Origin: Plecoglossus altivelis | Lineage: Eukaryota > Chordata > Actinopteri > Osmeriformes > Plecoglossidae | Length of the DNA: 64,000 nucleotides | Assembly: GCA_036571765.1 (NCBI GenBank) | Contig: BROE01000020.1 | Span: 19,654,888 to 19,718,887, forward strand | Direction of reading: 5' to 3' | Shown: piece after piece, positions 35,429-44,974 of the stretch | Position numbering within the stretch: position 1 is the stretch's first letter | Layout of the letters: each line of letters starts with the position of its first letter | Notes under the pieces: model-generated | What the model was told of the DNA's origin: nothing | What the model saw: the letters and a program-made list of their open reading frames with translations, nothing else | Databases searched by the model: none | Position numbers and translations under genes: made by a program

Positions 35429-36169
35429 GAAACTGACGTGATGCCGGTGACATCGTTCAGTCCGACTGTGACCGTGTTTAATTTCACCGTCTTCAACCCG
35501 ACCATGTTCAACTGGACCACGATGGACCCAGCCATGTTATATGAGCTGCAGTTCAACCCAACTGTGTTTTATCAGACAGCGTTTAATCAAACAATGTCGA
35601 ACTTTACAGGGTTATATTTGACAACGTGTAACTTTACCATTGTCAAGCCAACTGCGTTGTTTCAGACAGTGTTCAGCTCTGTGCTGTCTAACCTAGCCGT
35701 CTATGAGATGATGTTTAACCCAACAGTGTTCAGTTTGCCCGTGTTCAGATCAACTGTGTTGTGTTCCAGCTCTTGGATTCAGGACTTCATATTTTCCTTG
35801 TTACTATGGCTACAGGGTGCCTCTGCAGCAGTGTTGCCGTGGCACCCTGCCTACCTGGTCCTGGTGGAGCCTGCTGTCTGGGCCGTGGGGCTGGGTGTCA
35901 CGGTGATCCAGCTGGTGGGGACCAAGCGGGAGCTGGCCAGGACGCACGCTGCCATGGGGGAGTACAGGAGCCAGGAGGAGGTCTTCCTGTCCTGGTGGAG
36001 GAGCCACGAGGAGGAGAACAGCGTGCTGAGGAAACGGCAACGCTTCCTCCGTAACGCAGCGAAGGCCTGGAAGGGAAAACAACAGCGCCTCCACCGACTG
36101 CTGAAAGAGAAGCGGAAGATCCTGAGAGACGAACAGGACGCCACTGCAGGGAAGGATCGCAAGATTAAG
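35429..36169 (+). CDS. membrane glycoprotein exon 3: ectodomain, membrane segments, basic coil
   Basis: A 247-codon exon, acceptor ttcttcag and donor gtgagg. The first 115 residues repeat short units such as VFNPTMFNWT and FNPTVFYQTAFNQT, rich in sequons. Two hydrophobic stretches follow: FIFSLLLWLQGASAAVL and then PAVWAVGLGVTVIQLVG. The exon ends with a basic alpha-helical region (KRQRFLRNAAKAWKGKQQR). Confidence 0.8.
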
Positions 36170-36279
36170 GTGAGGTTCATATTTGAATAGAAACATGAAC
36201 CCCTTTAGCTTCAGTTGTCACACATTCTGTGCGGCTTAAGGATACAGGTAACAAGCTGTATCTCTCGCTCACCTTCCAG

Positions 36280-36894
36280 GTTCTGTCTGACCTCCTGCTC
36301 GGCATCGAAACGACCTTTGACCCCAAGAGAGGCGACTCCAGAGGATTGGCCGACAACGCCACGTTGACGGAGCGAGTCTTCAGCGCGAGCCGCAACGTTC
36401 AGCAGCTGAGGGTGGACGTCTACCGGGTTGAGGCTGAGCTCGCCGTCGCCAAGCAACAGCGCGACACGTACCGGGGCGCGACGCAGGAAGAGAGGAGGGC
36501 TCGCGAGGCCCTGGAGAGGAAGTGGTGTCGCCTGGACCACGACATGGCCACGCTGAAGAACGAGAAGAGCCAGATGGAGAAGCAGCTCCACGCCCTCCAG
36601 CAGCAGAACAAGGACCTGGCTGACATGTTCCAGCAGAAGGAGGTCGCCCTCCAGAGGCGTCTGGTCAGCGAGGAGCTGGACCGCCGGCAGACGGTGACCG
36701 CCCGCTCTGAGAGGAACGGCCGGAGCCAGCGGGCAGAGAGGGACGCAGAGATGGACGCAGAGTTCTACCAAGACCAGATCTCTGCCTGGGAGGAGGTGTT
36801 TAAGAGCAGTCTGGACAGCCTGCACATCCTGATGGATGAGCAGCGGGGGGCGCTGCAGCACCTGATGGAACAGCCTGCACATCGTGATGGATGA
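36280..36894 (+). CDS. membrane glycoprotein exon 4: coiled coil and C-terminus
   Basis: A terminal exon of 204 codons plus TGA, acceptor accttccag. It encodes a long helical, Gln/Glu/Arg-rich coiled coil (for example EKSQMEKQLHALQQQNKDLA). Near the end a 55-bp segment is tandemly duplicated. The first copy reads SLHILMDEQRGALQHLME, and the shift caused by the second gives the new end QPAHRDG-stop. Without the duplication the protein would end ...MDEQQGALQHLLE-stop at 36927-36929. Confidence 0.8.
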   Translation, partial: VLSDLLLGIETTFDPKRGDSRGLADNATLTERVFSASRNVQQLRVDVYRVEAELAVAKQQRDTYRGATQEERRAREALERKWCRLDHDMATLKNEKSQMEKQLHALQQQNKDLADMFQQKEVALQRRLVSEELDRRQTVTARSERNGRSQRAERDAEMDAEFYQDQISAWEEVFKSSLDSLHILMDEQRGALQHLMEQPAHRDG

Positions 36895-37002
36895 GCAGCA
36901 GGGGGCGCTGCAGCACCTGCTGGAATAGCCTGCAGGGAAGCTGAACCCAGGAAGGGCAGAGAGCTAAATAGTCTCTCGGTCTTCTACACAATCAGATGTC
37001 CT

Positions 37003-37008
37003 AATAAA
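37003..37008 (+). promoter_or_regulatory. polyadenylation signal AATAAA
   Basis: AATAAA in tcctaataaaaatgac, about 110 bases after the stop codon of the membrane glycoprotein gene, with a GT-rich element (aaatgtgtctgg) downstream. Confidence 0.65.
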
Positions 37009-39049
37009 AATGACAGAAATGTCCAAATGTGTCTGGAACTGCTATTTCATTAATTTAGTTTACTTACGTTCACTCGTATGTCACGTAATATAAACACTGT
37101 TGATGGTTATTCCCAGTATAATGAAATACTGCTGTCCAGGATAGAGTCAGTGACTAACATGTTGGTGACTGTAGCTGATCCTAAAAGAATCAGAGGTGAG
37201 ACTGGTGTGTTTACACACCTGTGTGTGTGTTTACACGGCAATGTGTGTGTTTGCACGCCTGTGTGCGTGTGACCGGTGTGTGTTTACTTTTCGCTGCCCA
37301 CATTGCAGATACGTGCAGTACCCAGAAACACCACCAGGGGGACGTCTTGCTTCTTGATACAATTACAGCGTTTCCTTTTCTGGGTCACAGACAGATTCCA
37401 GTGCTAGCGACTACTGAGGATGTTTTCACACCAGGTTAACCACCATGTTGCTTCAGGCAGTTTTCTCTTCTCCACACGTATTCCCTGTGTCCAGTCAGCA
37501 GCAAGGTAGTGATTCTCCCTATTAGTCTCTAATGACAAGGCAGATTTGTTCAAAGGCAGGTATGCCGGCAACACTACCTCCCATCTTTCCATTTCTTTTA
37601 TAAACACAAGGTGAAGTACGGTACAGTACATTTGGTCTTTTAAATAAACATTATAAATCAGGGAGAAAGACAGTCGATCATGTGGAAGCTTGTAGTTTCA
37701 CAACCTCATTTCTTCAGAAATCTTTCATTGTTGCTCATTCCAGGTCATCTCTCAGTTCAGCGCTCTGTGATTGGCTGAAAGCCAAGTGTAAAGCCTGAAC
37801 TTCCTTGCCAACGACAAACAACGGCCTGTTCGTTCATTGCCCACGAATGCTCGAGAAAGAGCGTCATAAAGGGAGGCAAATACAACACATCAGGGTTCTG
37901 TCGTAGCTACCGCACCCTGACGTGTTCAGACGGTCTTCCTGTTCTCAGCTGGTTTCTCTACGTGACCTGAGCTGGTCTTCCCTGTTCCTTGCTGGTCTTC
38001 CTGTTCTGAGCTGGTCTCTCTACATGTCCCGAAAGTTTTCTGGTGTTCTGGTGAAAAAAATTTAGCCAACGCATTCAACAGTGAGGGAATTCAAACTGCA
38101 ATCTCTAAATATGCAAAACATTCCCCACTGAACCTCCCACACCTGCTGTCCTAGGACAGCCTCAGAGACAGAGATGGTGACTAAAGCAGGTTCCGGTGAC
38201 GTCTCCTGTTTACAGCCAGGTGACTTTGAGCCTTCTCACCTTCCAAACCTCCTCACCTGTCTTGTCTGTTACCCCACGCTAATGGTTTCTCAATTTCTCA
38301 GATTTTAGATCAACTCCTGATACAGCATGTAGGCGTAAAGAGAAAGGGGAAGAGAGACAGAGAAAGAGAAAGAGGGGAGAGGCAGGGATGAGATCATCTC
38401 TATGACTGGCTGACTGGCTTGCCCATTAACTACGGATGTGACCAGTCTAACTGGGGATGAGACCAGTCTAATCATGTCAAGTAGGCTCTCCAGAAAAGGA
38501 AGCCAGGATGTTTGAATTGTAACCGGATCATTTGTAATAAACGATCGGGAGCAGGGGAGTGAGGATTCACAAGATGTTGAGCCAATGATGTTTAACTCTG
38601 ACTCAAACAACATGCTTTCCTCGGTGGAGTCTTAAAGCACAAGCGATGCATCATCGCATCATCTCACAACGCAGATGGCTGAGGTGACAACCACTCTGTC
38701 ACACCCTTCAATCCTCTTAGACTCCTGAAGTATCTGTTTTGAACAGGACAACGATACACAATGCAGCTACCCTGAATTTGATGGCGGTTTTGAGAGTTTG
38801 AAGGTTCAAATCTCCTCTCGTGTCATTTTGGAACGTAAAACATCTGAATAAATCTATTTGTACCTCCTGGTATATATTTGTAAAAATGCTTCACGGTTTG
38901 GTCCGTCATTTCATCGGAAGCTGGAAGACTAGAGGCTCTGTCTGTTCCGTGTTTGATGCGAGGCAGGAAGGAGACGGCGAGCATTTTACAGAGGCTTGTC
39001 TGAGTTCACACGCTGACAGAGAGAATGCAGCAAGTGTTCTCTGCAAACT

Positions 39050-39235
39050 CTGCAAACATTGTAAACGTTTTAAACACTGTAAATACTACAAACACTGTAC
39101 ACACTGTAAACACTGTACACAGTGTAAACACTGTACACAGTGCAAACACTGTACACAGTGCAAACACTGTACACACTGTAAACACTGTACACACTGTAAA
39201 CACTGTACACACTGTAAACACTTTAAACACGAATG
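39050..39235. repeat. 12-bp array aacactgtacac
   Basis: Short array in intergenic DNA with near-inverted halves (gtaaacactgtac). Confidence 0.9.
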
Positions 39236-39894
39236 TGGGTTTTTTTTACCCCGTACGTCTGAGCTTAGAAAGCTGTAACCTCGAGCTATTCATGGTTCTT
39301 CAGTTCCACTGCTAAACAATACCACATTCAGATTCTGCTATAATCTTATTACGATTCTACTGACATGTTCTCCACAGACCCTGAACACGTACGAAGCATT
39401 GTGACTAGTTGATCCCCTCAGATGTTATGACTACAGTTCAATTGTCTCGTTTGTTTACTACAAAATGAGTGTTCCCACAAAACTAAATGAAGCTTTCCTA
39501 ATCAGCAATGAAGTCACTGTGGATGAGCTTTTTAATACACCCATAAACACACGTCTATCCAACTGGAAAACTATAACAACTGAAATGGAACGGACCACTT
39601 GAACCAAGTGAATCTCCTCTTGACTGCTGTGGTTGACATGCCTGTTAATCTCCATTGGACAGATCACACAGTAAAAAACTGTCAATTAATAACCGTTTGG
39701 AACTTTCCAACAACAAAGCCACCGTCACTTACAGTATTTAGGACTGAATTTCCTCCTTAAGTTCTCTAAATAAGAGAATATACAACTGTAAATATTGTCT
39801 TTAATAAAATAAAAATTTACACGTACAGTTGCTATTACACTTTTCCTTCATAATGGTCCCAGGGTGTAGCGTTTCTTAGAGGGTCATGTGTGTC

Positions 39895-40065
39895 CCTGAG
39901 GGCCTCCCTGCGCAGCGAGGATGAGGGCCTCACCGCGCAGCGAGGACGAGGGCCTCCCCGCGCAGGGAGGACGAGGGCCTCCCCGCGCAGGGAGGACGAG
40001 GGCCTCCCTGCGGAGCGAGGACAAGGGCCTCCCTGCGCAGCGAGGACGAGGGCCTCACTGCGGAG
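39895..40065. repeat. 25-bp GC-rich array gaggacgagggcctccctgc
   Basis: Seven units, CpG-rich, in intergenic DNA. No gene seen. Confidence 0.85.
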
Positions 40066-41305
40066 CAAGTCTGCCCCGGGGTGGCGGTCAAAGAGGCTGG
40101 TTCATCTGGTCTCTTCCCCTCCCCACACACCCAACAGGATTCCTGGAGGCAGGAACACAAGGACACCTTTAGGACTGAGCAGACCACAGTAGCTCACTGT
40201 CACACTAAGAAATATCCAGGAATCAATAGCTGTTTGGATCGTGTTCATATAAAGGAACATTCTGGTACCTTGGCGTGTATTTATAATAGTGAAACTGTAC
40301 TAAGTCCTCTTTGGAGTCTTCTCCCGTGTGGTATGAGCTGGTGTGTACAAACAGGGAGGTTACCAAATACCAGATATGGGCAGAAATATTCAGGCTTTTG
40401 TGTGACTGATGGTTAACAGACAGCTGCATGCCAGTTGTCTTAGTGTTTTAGCTGGCTTACATCCAGTAGTTAGTCATTGGTGTGTGGTGTGGGTTTAGTA
40501 ATGGTAGCTATAATAATAATAATAATAATAATAATAGTGTATTCATGTTGTAGATTATGTGAAATCCAACTCAACGCACAGCAGGGAGAGGAGAAGAGGT
40601 TAGGCCTTAGCTGGGCAGTCGACCACTGAACTACACCCATCCACCCTGTCCCATGCCCCCCATCCACCCTGCCCCCATCCACCCTGCCCCCATCCACCAT
40701 CCACCCTGCCCCCATCCCCCCTGTCCCATGCCCCCTGCCCCACTCCACCCTGCCCCCAAACGGAAAAATTCCAACTTTTCCTAGAGATGTTACACTTGTT
40801 TTAATGACCTCAATATACATTTTTACGTATCATTCTGTCAAAAGTTAAAAGCAAAATCGGTGAGGTAAGAGCCCAGATATCCCAATGCTTTGGCATCAGA
40901 TCAGGACACGTCTGCAGTCTGAGTGGCCGTGCTCTGCCAGTCAGACTGACACTGCTTAGCGTTAGAACGCTCTACAACACTGTCATCCTATCACCAACCA
41001 CTTCCTCCTGAGTAAGCAGAGACAGGAAGTCCAGCAGATAACATGAACATGTATCCTGTCAGAGCCCAGGCTGAAGGCTGGATAACAGGCTTCCTCCCAG
41101 AAGCATCTCTGGGCAGGATATCCTGCCACTTGTCAACACTCGACATGTGTGTCCTACAAGTCTCTCTCTAAACTGAGTATATCTATTAATCAGTCCGAGG
41201 GTGGACATGATAGCAGCTATGGCCGAGGTACATTTGTGGAAGAAATAACCATGAGTAGAAAACTCCATATTAGTCAGTTTTATATTTTAAAAGGTAGCAT
41301 GCTTT

Positions 41306-41309
41306 TTAT
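41306..41309 (-). CDS. CCP gene candidate last codon and stop
   Basis: The next acceptor-like site (gtttctctctag) would complete the Gly codon and reach TAA at once, giving the short tail KRKG. The phase fits, but so small a coding end is easy to find by chance. A later exon with a longer tail cannot be ruled out. Confidence 0.3.
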
Positions 41310-41485
41310 CTAGAGAGAAACAATGCTTTTAAAATGTGATAGCGTGATGGAGCGTGATGGCGTGTTAGGAAAACTGCTGATTTGATCAAAATCAGGATAA
41401 TTGAGAGGAAAACTGTTTTATAGTGAGCCACGTATGCATTAGTTGAACCCATCTGAGCCAAAGAGATAAACAAAAATATATTTAC

Positions 41486-41534
41486 CCTTTCCGCTTCACA
41501 AACAGGTGTAAAATGTACAGTAGTATAACTGCAA
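41486..41534 (-). CDS. CCP gene exon 10: second half of helix, stop-transfer
   Basis: A 49-nt exon encoding IAVILLYILHLFVKRK and the first two bases of a Gly codon. It completes a membrane span of about 25 residues with the basic stop-transfer VKRK. Acceptor tttgcag; a second cag six bases later gives an alternative site. Donor gtaaat, phase 2. Confidence 0.7.
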
Positions 41535-41631
41535 CTGCAAATTAAGAATTCAAACATGTCAATGTACTTGAAGGAACAGAAAAGTAGTTATGTGAAGAAT
41601 TAGGACATTATTGTTTTGCAGAGTAACTTAC

Positions 41632-41673
41632 TAATGACAGTGGAGACCACGCTTATAATGACCACTGTATATC
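41632..41673 (-). CDS. CCP gene exon 9: first half of membrane helix
   Basis: A 42-nt exon encoding (R)YTVVIISVVSTVI, hydrophobic, between acceptor ctattccag and the consensus donor gtaagt, phase 1 at both ends. Confidence 0.7.
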
Positions 41674-41714
41674 CTGGAATAGAAAGGACAAGGATTAAAT
41701 CTACTTGAATAAAT

Positions 41715-42381
41715 ATGTCAGGTGATAACTGACACATCAGTGGTAGTAACTCAGGTGATAACTGACACATCAGTGATAGTAACTCAGGTGATAACTGACA
41801 CATCAGTGATAGTAACTCAAGTGATAACTGACACATCAGTGATAGTAACTCAGGTGATAACTGACACATCAGTGGTAGTAACTCAGGTGATAACTGACAC
41901 ATCAGTGATAGTAACTAACATGATAACTGACACATCAGTGATAGTAACTCAAGTGATAACTGACACATCAGTGGTAGTAACTCAAGTGATAACTGACACA
42001 TCAGTGGTAGTAACTAAGATGATAACTGACACATCAGTGTCAGTAACTGGAGTGATAACTGACACATCAGTGATAGTAACTCAAGTGATAACTGACACAT
42101 CAGTGATAGTAACTCAAGTGATAACTGACACATCAGTGATAGTAACTCAGATGATAACGGACACATCAGTGATAGTAACTCAGATGATAACGGACACATC
42201 AGTGGTAGTAACTAACATGATAACTGACACATCAGTGATAGTAACTAACATGATAACTGACACATCAGTGGCAGTAACTAAGATGATAACTGACACATCA
42301 GTGATAGTAACTGGAGTGATAACTGACACATCAGTGTCAGTAACTCAGATGATAACTGACACATCAGTGGTAGTAACTCAC
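41715..42381. repeat. 33-bp minisatellite filling a CCP-gene intron
   Basis: About twenty units of ataactgacacatcagtg plus a/gtagtaactcaggtg. It begins at the donor of the 42382-42438 exon. The plus-strand open frame (11-residue repeat) is spurious. Confidence 0.95.
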
Positions 42382-42438
42382 TGCTGTTTCTTGCAGGCAT
42401 GCCATCTTCTTTCTTCTTATCCATAGTCTCATGTTTCC
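42382..42438 (-). CDS. CCP gene exon 8: juxtamembrane segment
   Basis: A 57-nt exon, phase 1 at both ends, acceptor ggttgcag and donor gtgagt. It encodes GKHETMDKKKEDGMPARNS, a hydrophilic piece just before the membrane helix. Its intron-side donor sequence is the first unit of the 33-bp minisatellite that fills the next intron. Being symmetrical, it could be skipped. Confidence 0.6.
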
Positions 42439-42589
42439 CTGCAACCAAACAGTCATGTTAAAAAATAGGTGATTATAGAGAGACAACAGCAAACTAATAT
42501 CAGAGTACTCAAGGTTCATAGTTCCTGTCTAAATATAACACGTGTGAGCAGTCAAAGGCCAACTGGGATCCTCCACTTTCCCACAACGC

Positions 42590-43040
42590 TAATCTCTGAA
42601 CTGCCAGACCTACCTCCCAGTCTCTGACTCCTCCTGTGTCTCTGCCAGACCTACCTCCCAGTCTCTGACTCCTCCTGTGTCTCTGCCAGACCTACCTCCC
42701 AGGCTCCTACCTCATCTCTGCCAGACCTACCTCCCAGGCTCCTACCTCATCTCTGCCAGACCTACCTCCCAGTCTCCAACCTCATCTCTGCCAGACCTAC
42801 CTCCAAGTCTCTGACTCCTACCTCATCTCTGCCAGACCTACCTCCCAGGCTCCTACCTCATCTCTGCCAGACCTACCTCCCACTCTCCAACCTCATCTCT
42901 GCCAGACCTACCTCCCAGTCTCTGACTCCAACCTCATCTCTGCCAGACCTACCTCCCAGTCTCCAACCTCATCTCTGCCAGACCTACCTCCCAGTCTCCT
43001 ACCTCATCTCTGCCAGACCTCCTACCTTGCATCCAGGTTG
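42590..43040. repeat. minisatellite ctctgccagacctacctccc
   Basis: About twelve units of 27-38 bp in the intron after the stalk exon of the CCP gene. On the gene strand each unit carries GGGAG|gtaggt. Confidence 0.9.
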
Positions 43041-43060
43041 GTGAAAGTTAGGCCTCCTAC

Positions 43061-43168
43061 CTTGTATTCGGGTTGGTGAAAAGGCTGGTGGGGCCTTTGA
43101 AGACGTTTCTGAAGGAAACTTGCTGTTTGTGCTGGTCGCAGCCTCTGTGGTACCAATGCTGCTGGACT
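43061..43168 (-). CDS. CCP gene exon 7: Ser/Thr/Pro stalk
   Basis: Encodes ESSSIGTTEAATSTNSK, then PSETSSKAPPAFSPTRIQG, a mucin-like stalk likely to be O-glycosylated, as in CD46 and CD55. Acceptor gttacag, donor gtagga, phase 1 at both ends. A partial second copy of the exon end and donor follows immediately (43021-43050). Confidence 0.75.
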
Positions 43169-43451
43169 CTGTAACAAACACACATCATGATGTCTGCTCA
43201 AACCAACCAACAGATAAGAAATCCCTCAGACCAGAGTCTCTTGGTGTTATATGCTGCTAATGCAATATTCTGCTAATGCAATATTCTGCTAATGCAACAT
43301 GTTGCTAATGCAACATGCTGCTAATGCAACATGCTACTCTGCCAGGTGTCTTTCACAAGCAGGAGGTTTCCATGCCAAATTCACATAAAAGATGCTTATC
43401 AAGAGCCCATATTGCATGCAGGCAGAGGGTTAGAATTGCATGCAGGCTGAC

Positions 43452-43628
43452 CTCTGATGCAGCGAGGAGATGGGGAAGACCATCCATGCTGCTCACACTG
43501 CAGCTGGGCTGAACCCTGCAGGCTGTAGCCATCCTCACACGTGACTGACACGATGTCTTTATATAAGAACGGTGGACCACCTTGGAGTGGAACGCTAAAC
43601 GGTATGTCAAGGCTAGGACACGTTTTAA
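43452..43628 (-). CDS. CCP gene exon 6: CCP4
   Basis: Encodes VKTCPSLDIPFSVPLQGG through PSPRCIRG, with four cysteines, CEDGYSLQG and the tryptophan in EQHGWSSPS. Acceptor ccgttgcag, donor gtcagc, phase 1 at both ends. A LINE tail ends only about 28 bases upstream of the acceptor. Confidence 0.85.
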
Positions 43629-43654
43629 CTGCAACGGAAAGAAAATCGATCCCA

Positions 43655-43745
43655 TTTAAGTTCAAGTTCAGCTTTATTGTCATTCCGCTACATGCGGAAG
43701 GACATACAGTGGAACTAAACGTCGTGCCTCACAGAGCCGCGGTGC
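43655..43745 (-). mobile_element. LINE 3' tail, minus strand
   Basis: Minus-strand reading ends ...tagcggaatgacaataaagc, the 3' tail of a common teleost non-LTR element. It is homologous to the plus-strand copy at 50300-50417. It contributes an AATAAA in the sense direction of the CCP gene (43673-43678) just before CCP4. Confidence 0.65.
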
Positions 43746-44137
43746 TCTTAAAACAGGAAAGAATGATTCTCGTGATCATTGCTTTTCAAGATTTGTGAGC
43801 GACTTAGTAGAAAACAAACAGAGACTACTAATCCAAGACCACAGCTACATCCTACAGCTTCCATACACAGCAGACTGAAGCGAGTCAATGTCATTCATGT
43901 CAATAAGCAGCTTGTTTCTCCTCATGTGGTTTTTGGAAGGGAACATCCTCTGCTATGTTGAACTGGCATCAATGCAGTGAACAGGATGACTGTCACCAAT
44001 AAACAGCAGTGACAGCATCTATAACAGGGCTGAGTACAGGACAGCGTGCCATCAACACACATCTTGTTCAGTTGATACTTTTACTAAAGACCAGGACTGG
44101 TCAAGAACATGTAGATCTATACGACTTCATGACATAC

Positions 44138-44320
44138 CTTCACATTTTGGAGGCAAGCTGCTGAAATCGCCGTCGCCGTTGCAAAACACGGAGTTGTTTC
44201 CAACGAGTGTGTAACCTTCGTCACACGAGTACTCGACAACCTGCAGGTACGTGACATCACCTGTGTGTGAGGTCACGATCTTGCCGTTCTTGATCTCTGT
44301 GGGTTTATTGCAGATTATCT
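44138..44320 (-). CDS. CCP gene exon 5: CCP3 lacking tryptophan
   Basis: Encodes EIICNKPTEIKNGKIVTS through LPPKCEG with four cysteines and the pattern SCDEGYTLVGN. The usual tryptophan before the last cysteine is replaced: the stretch reads NGDGDFSSLPPKC. Acceptor ttctccag, donor gtatgt, phase 1 at both ends. Confidence 0.85.
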
Positions 44321-44389
44321 CTGGAGAATAACAAGACAAAACACGGTTGATTTATGAGGTTTCTTAAACGCTTGTCTGAATGTCAAGTA

Positions 44390-44506
44390 TTGACAGGCAG
44401 GCAGGCGGGCAGACAGACGGGCAGACAGACGGGCGGGCAGGCAGGTGGGTAAACAGACAGGCAGACAGACAGACAGACAGGAAGGCAGACAGACAGACCG
44501 GAAGGC

Positions 44507-44543
<37 letters not shown>

Positions 44544-44643
44544 GGCAGACAGGCAGGCAGGCAGGCAGGCAGGCGGGTAAACAGATAGGCAGACAGGCAG
44601 ACAGACAGACAGGAAGGCAGACAGATAAACAGACAGACAGACA

Positions 44644-44728
<85 letters not shown>

Positions 44729-44730
44729 AT
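44390..44730. repeat. CAGG/CAGA tetranucleotide array
   Basis: Long imperfect array of caggcagacaga in a CCP-gene intron. Open frames of Leu/Cys/Val/Pro on the minus strand are spurious. Confidence 0.95.
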
Positions 44731-44855
44731 CTTTACTGATCACAAAGGGGAAATGGTTCCGTTAATGCTGCAACATGCTACCACTACCATGAAGCCATCT
44801 TGGATGTGACATAACAGGACATGACATCATCTGCCTCTCATCCAGAGCAGTTTAC

Positions 44856-44926
44856 CTTCACACCTGGCTCTGCCACTCCATCCTGTTGCATAGCAATGTC
44901 TGTAGCTGGTGCCTTCCAGTTGGTAC
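44856..44926 (-). CDS. CCP gene exon 4: second half of CCP2
   Basis: Encodes YQLEGTSYRHCYATGWSG and RARCE, giving the last two cysteines and the tryptophan of CCP2. Acceptor tttccag, donor gtaaac. It is separated from the first half by an intron of about 2 kb that carries a minisatellite and a LINE insertion. Confidence 0.85.
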
Positions 44927-44974
44927 CTGGAAAAGTGACGAGACGTGTTTAATATGAGGGGCTAGGGAGTAGCT

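Larger units (their letters stand above)
34896..36894 (+). other. unrecognised membrane glycoprotein gene with coiled-coil tail
   Basis: Four exons join in phase 0 into a 541-residue protein. It has an N-terminal signal peptide (MDRFIILLFLLSFGNSVGAF), a Cys-containing segment (residues 34-54), and an ectodomain with at least six N-glycosylation sequons and a repeated F-N-P-T-V/M-F motif (about 100-195). Two hydrophobic stretches follow (about 206-226 and 231-253). The C-terminal half (about 255-535) is highly charged coiled coil with no known domain that I can see. I do not recognise the family. It could be a fish-specific single- or two-pass membrane protein. An AATAAA follows the stop by about 110 bases, so the unit looks complete. 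Confidence 0.75.
37009..41300. other. intergenic, no gene recognised
   Basis: This stretch separates the plus-strand glycoprotein gene from the minus-strand CCP gene. Apart from a 12-bp array at 39050-39235, a 25-bp array at 39895-40060, a short ATA array near 40515 and a C-rich array near 40640-40750, it is AT-rich single-copy DNA. One splice-like segment (37140-37195, between a cag and a gtgaga) was seen but has no coding similarity that I know. Confidence 0.5.

Noticed and set aside
37140..37195. Exon-like segment between a cag and a gtgaga with an open frame
   Set aside because: No partner exons and no known similarity; likely chance.
41722..42426. 234-codon plus-strand open frame with an 11-residue repeat (ITDTSVIVTQV)
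   Set aside because: The 33-bp repeat unit is divisible by three and lacks stops in this frame. It lies in an intron of a minus-strand gene and has no other gene signals.
44390..44743. Possible CRISPR-like or structured array (caggcagacaga units)
   Set aside because: There are no spacers: units are contiguous tetranucleotides in a vertebrate intron.
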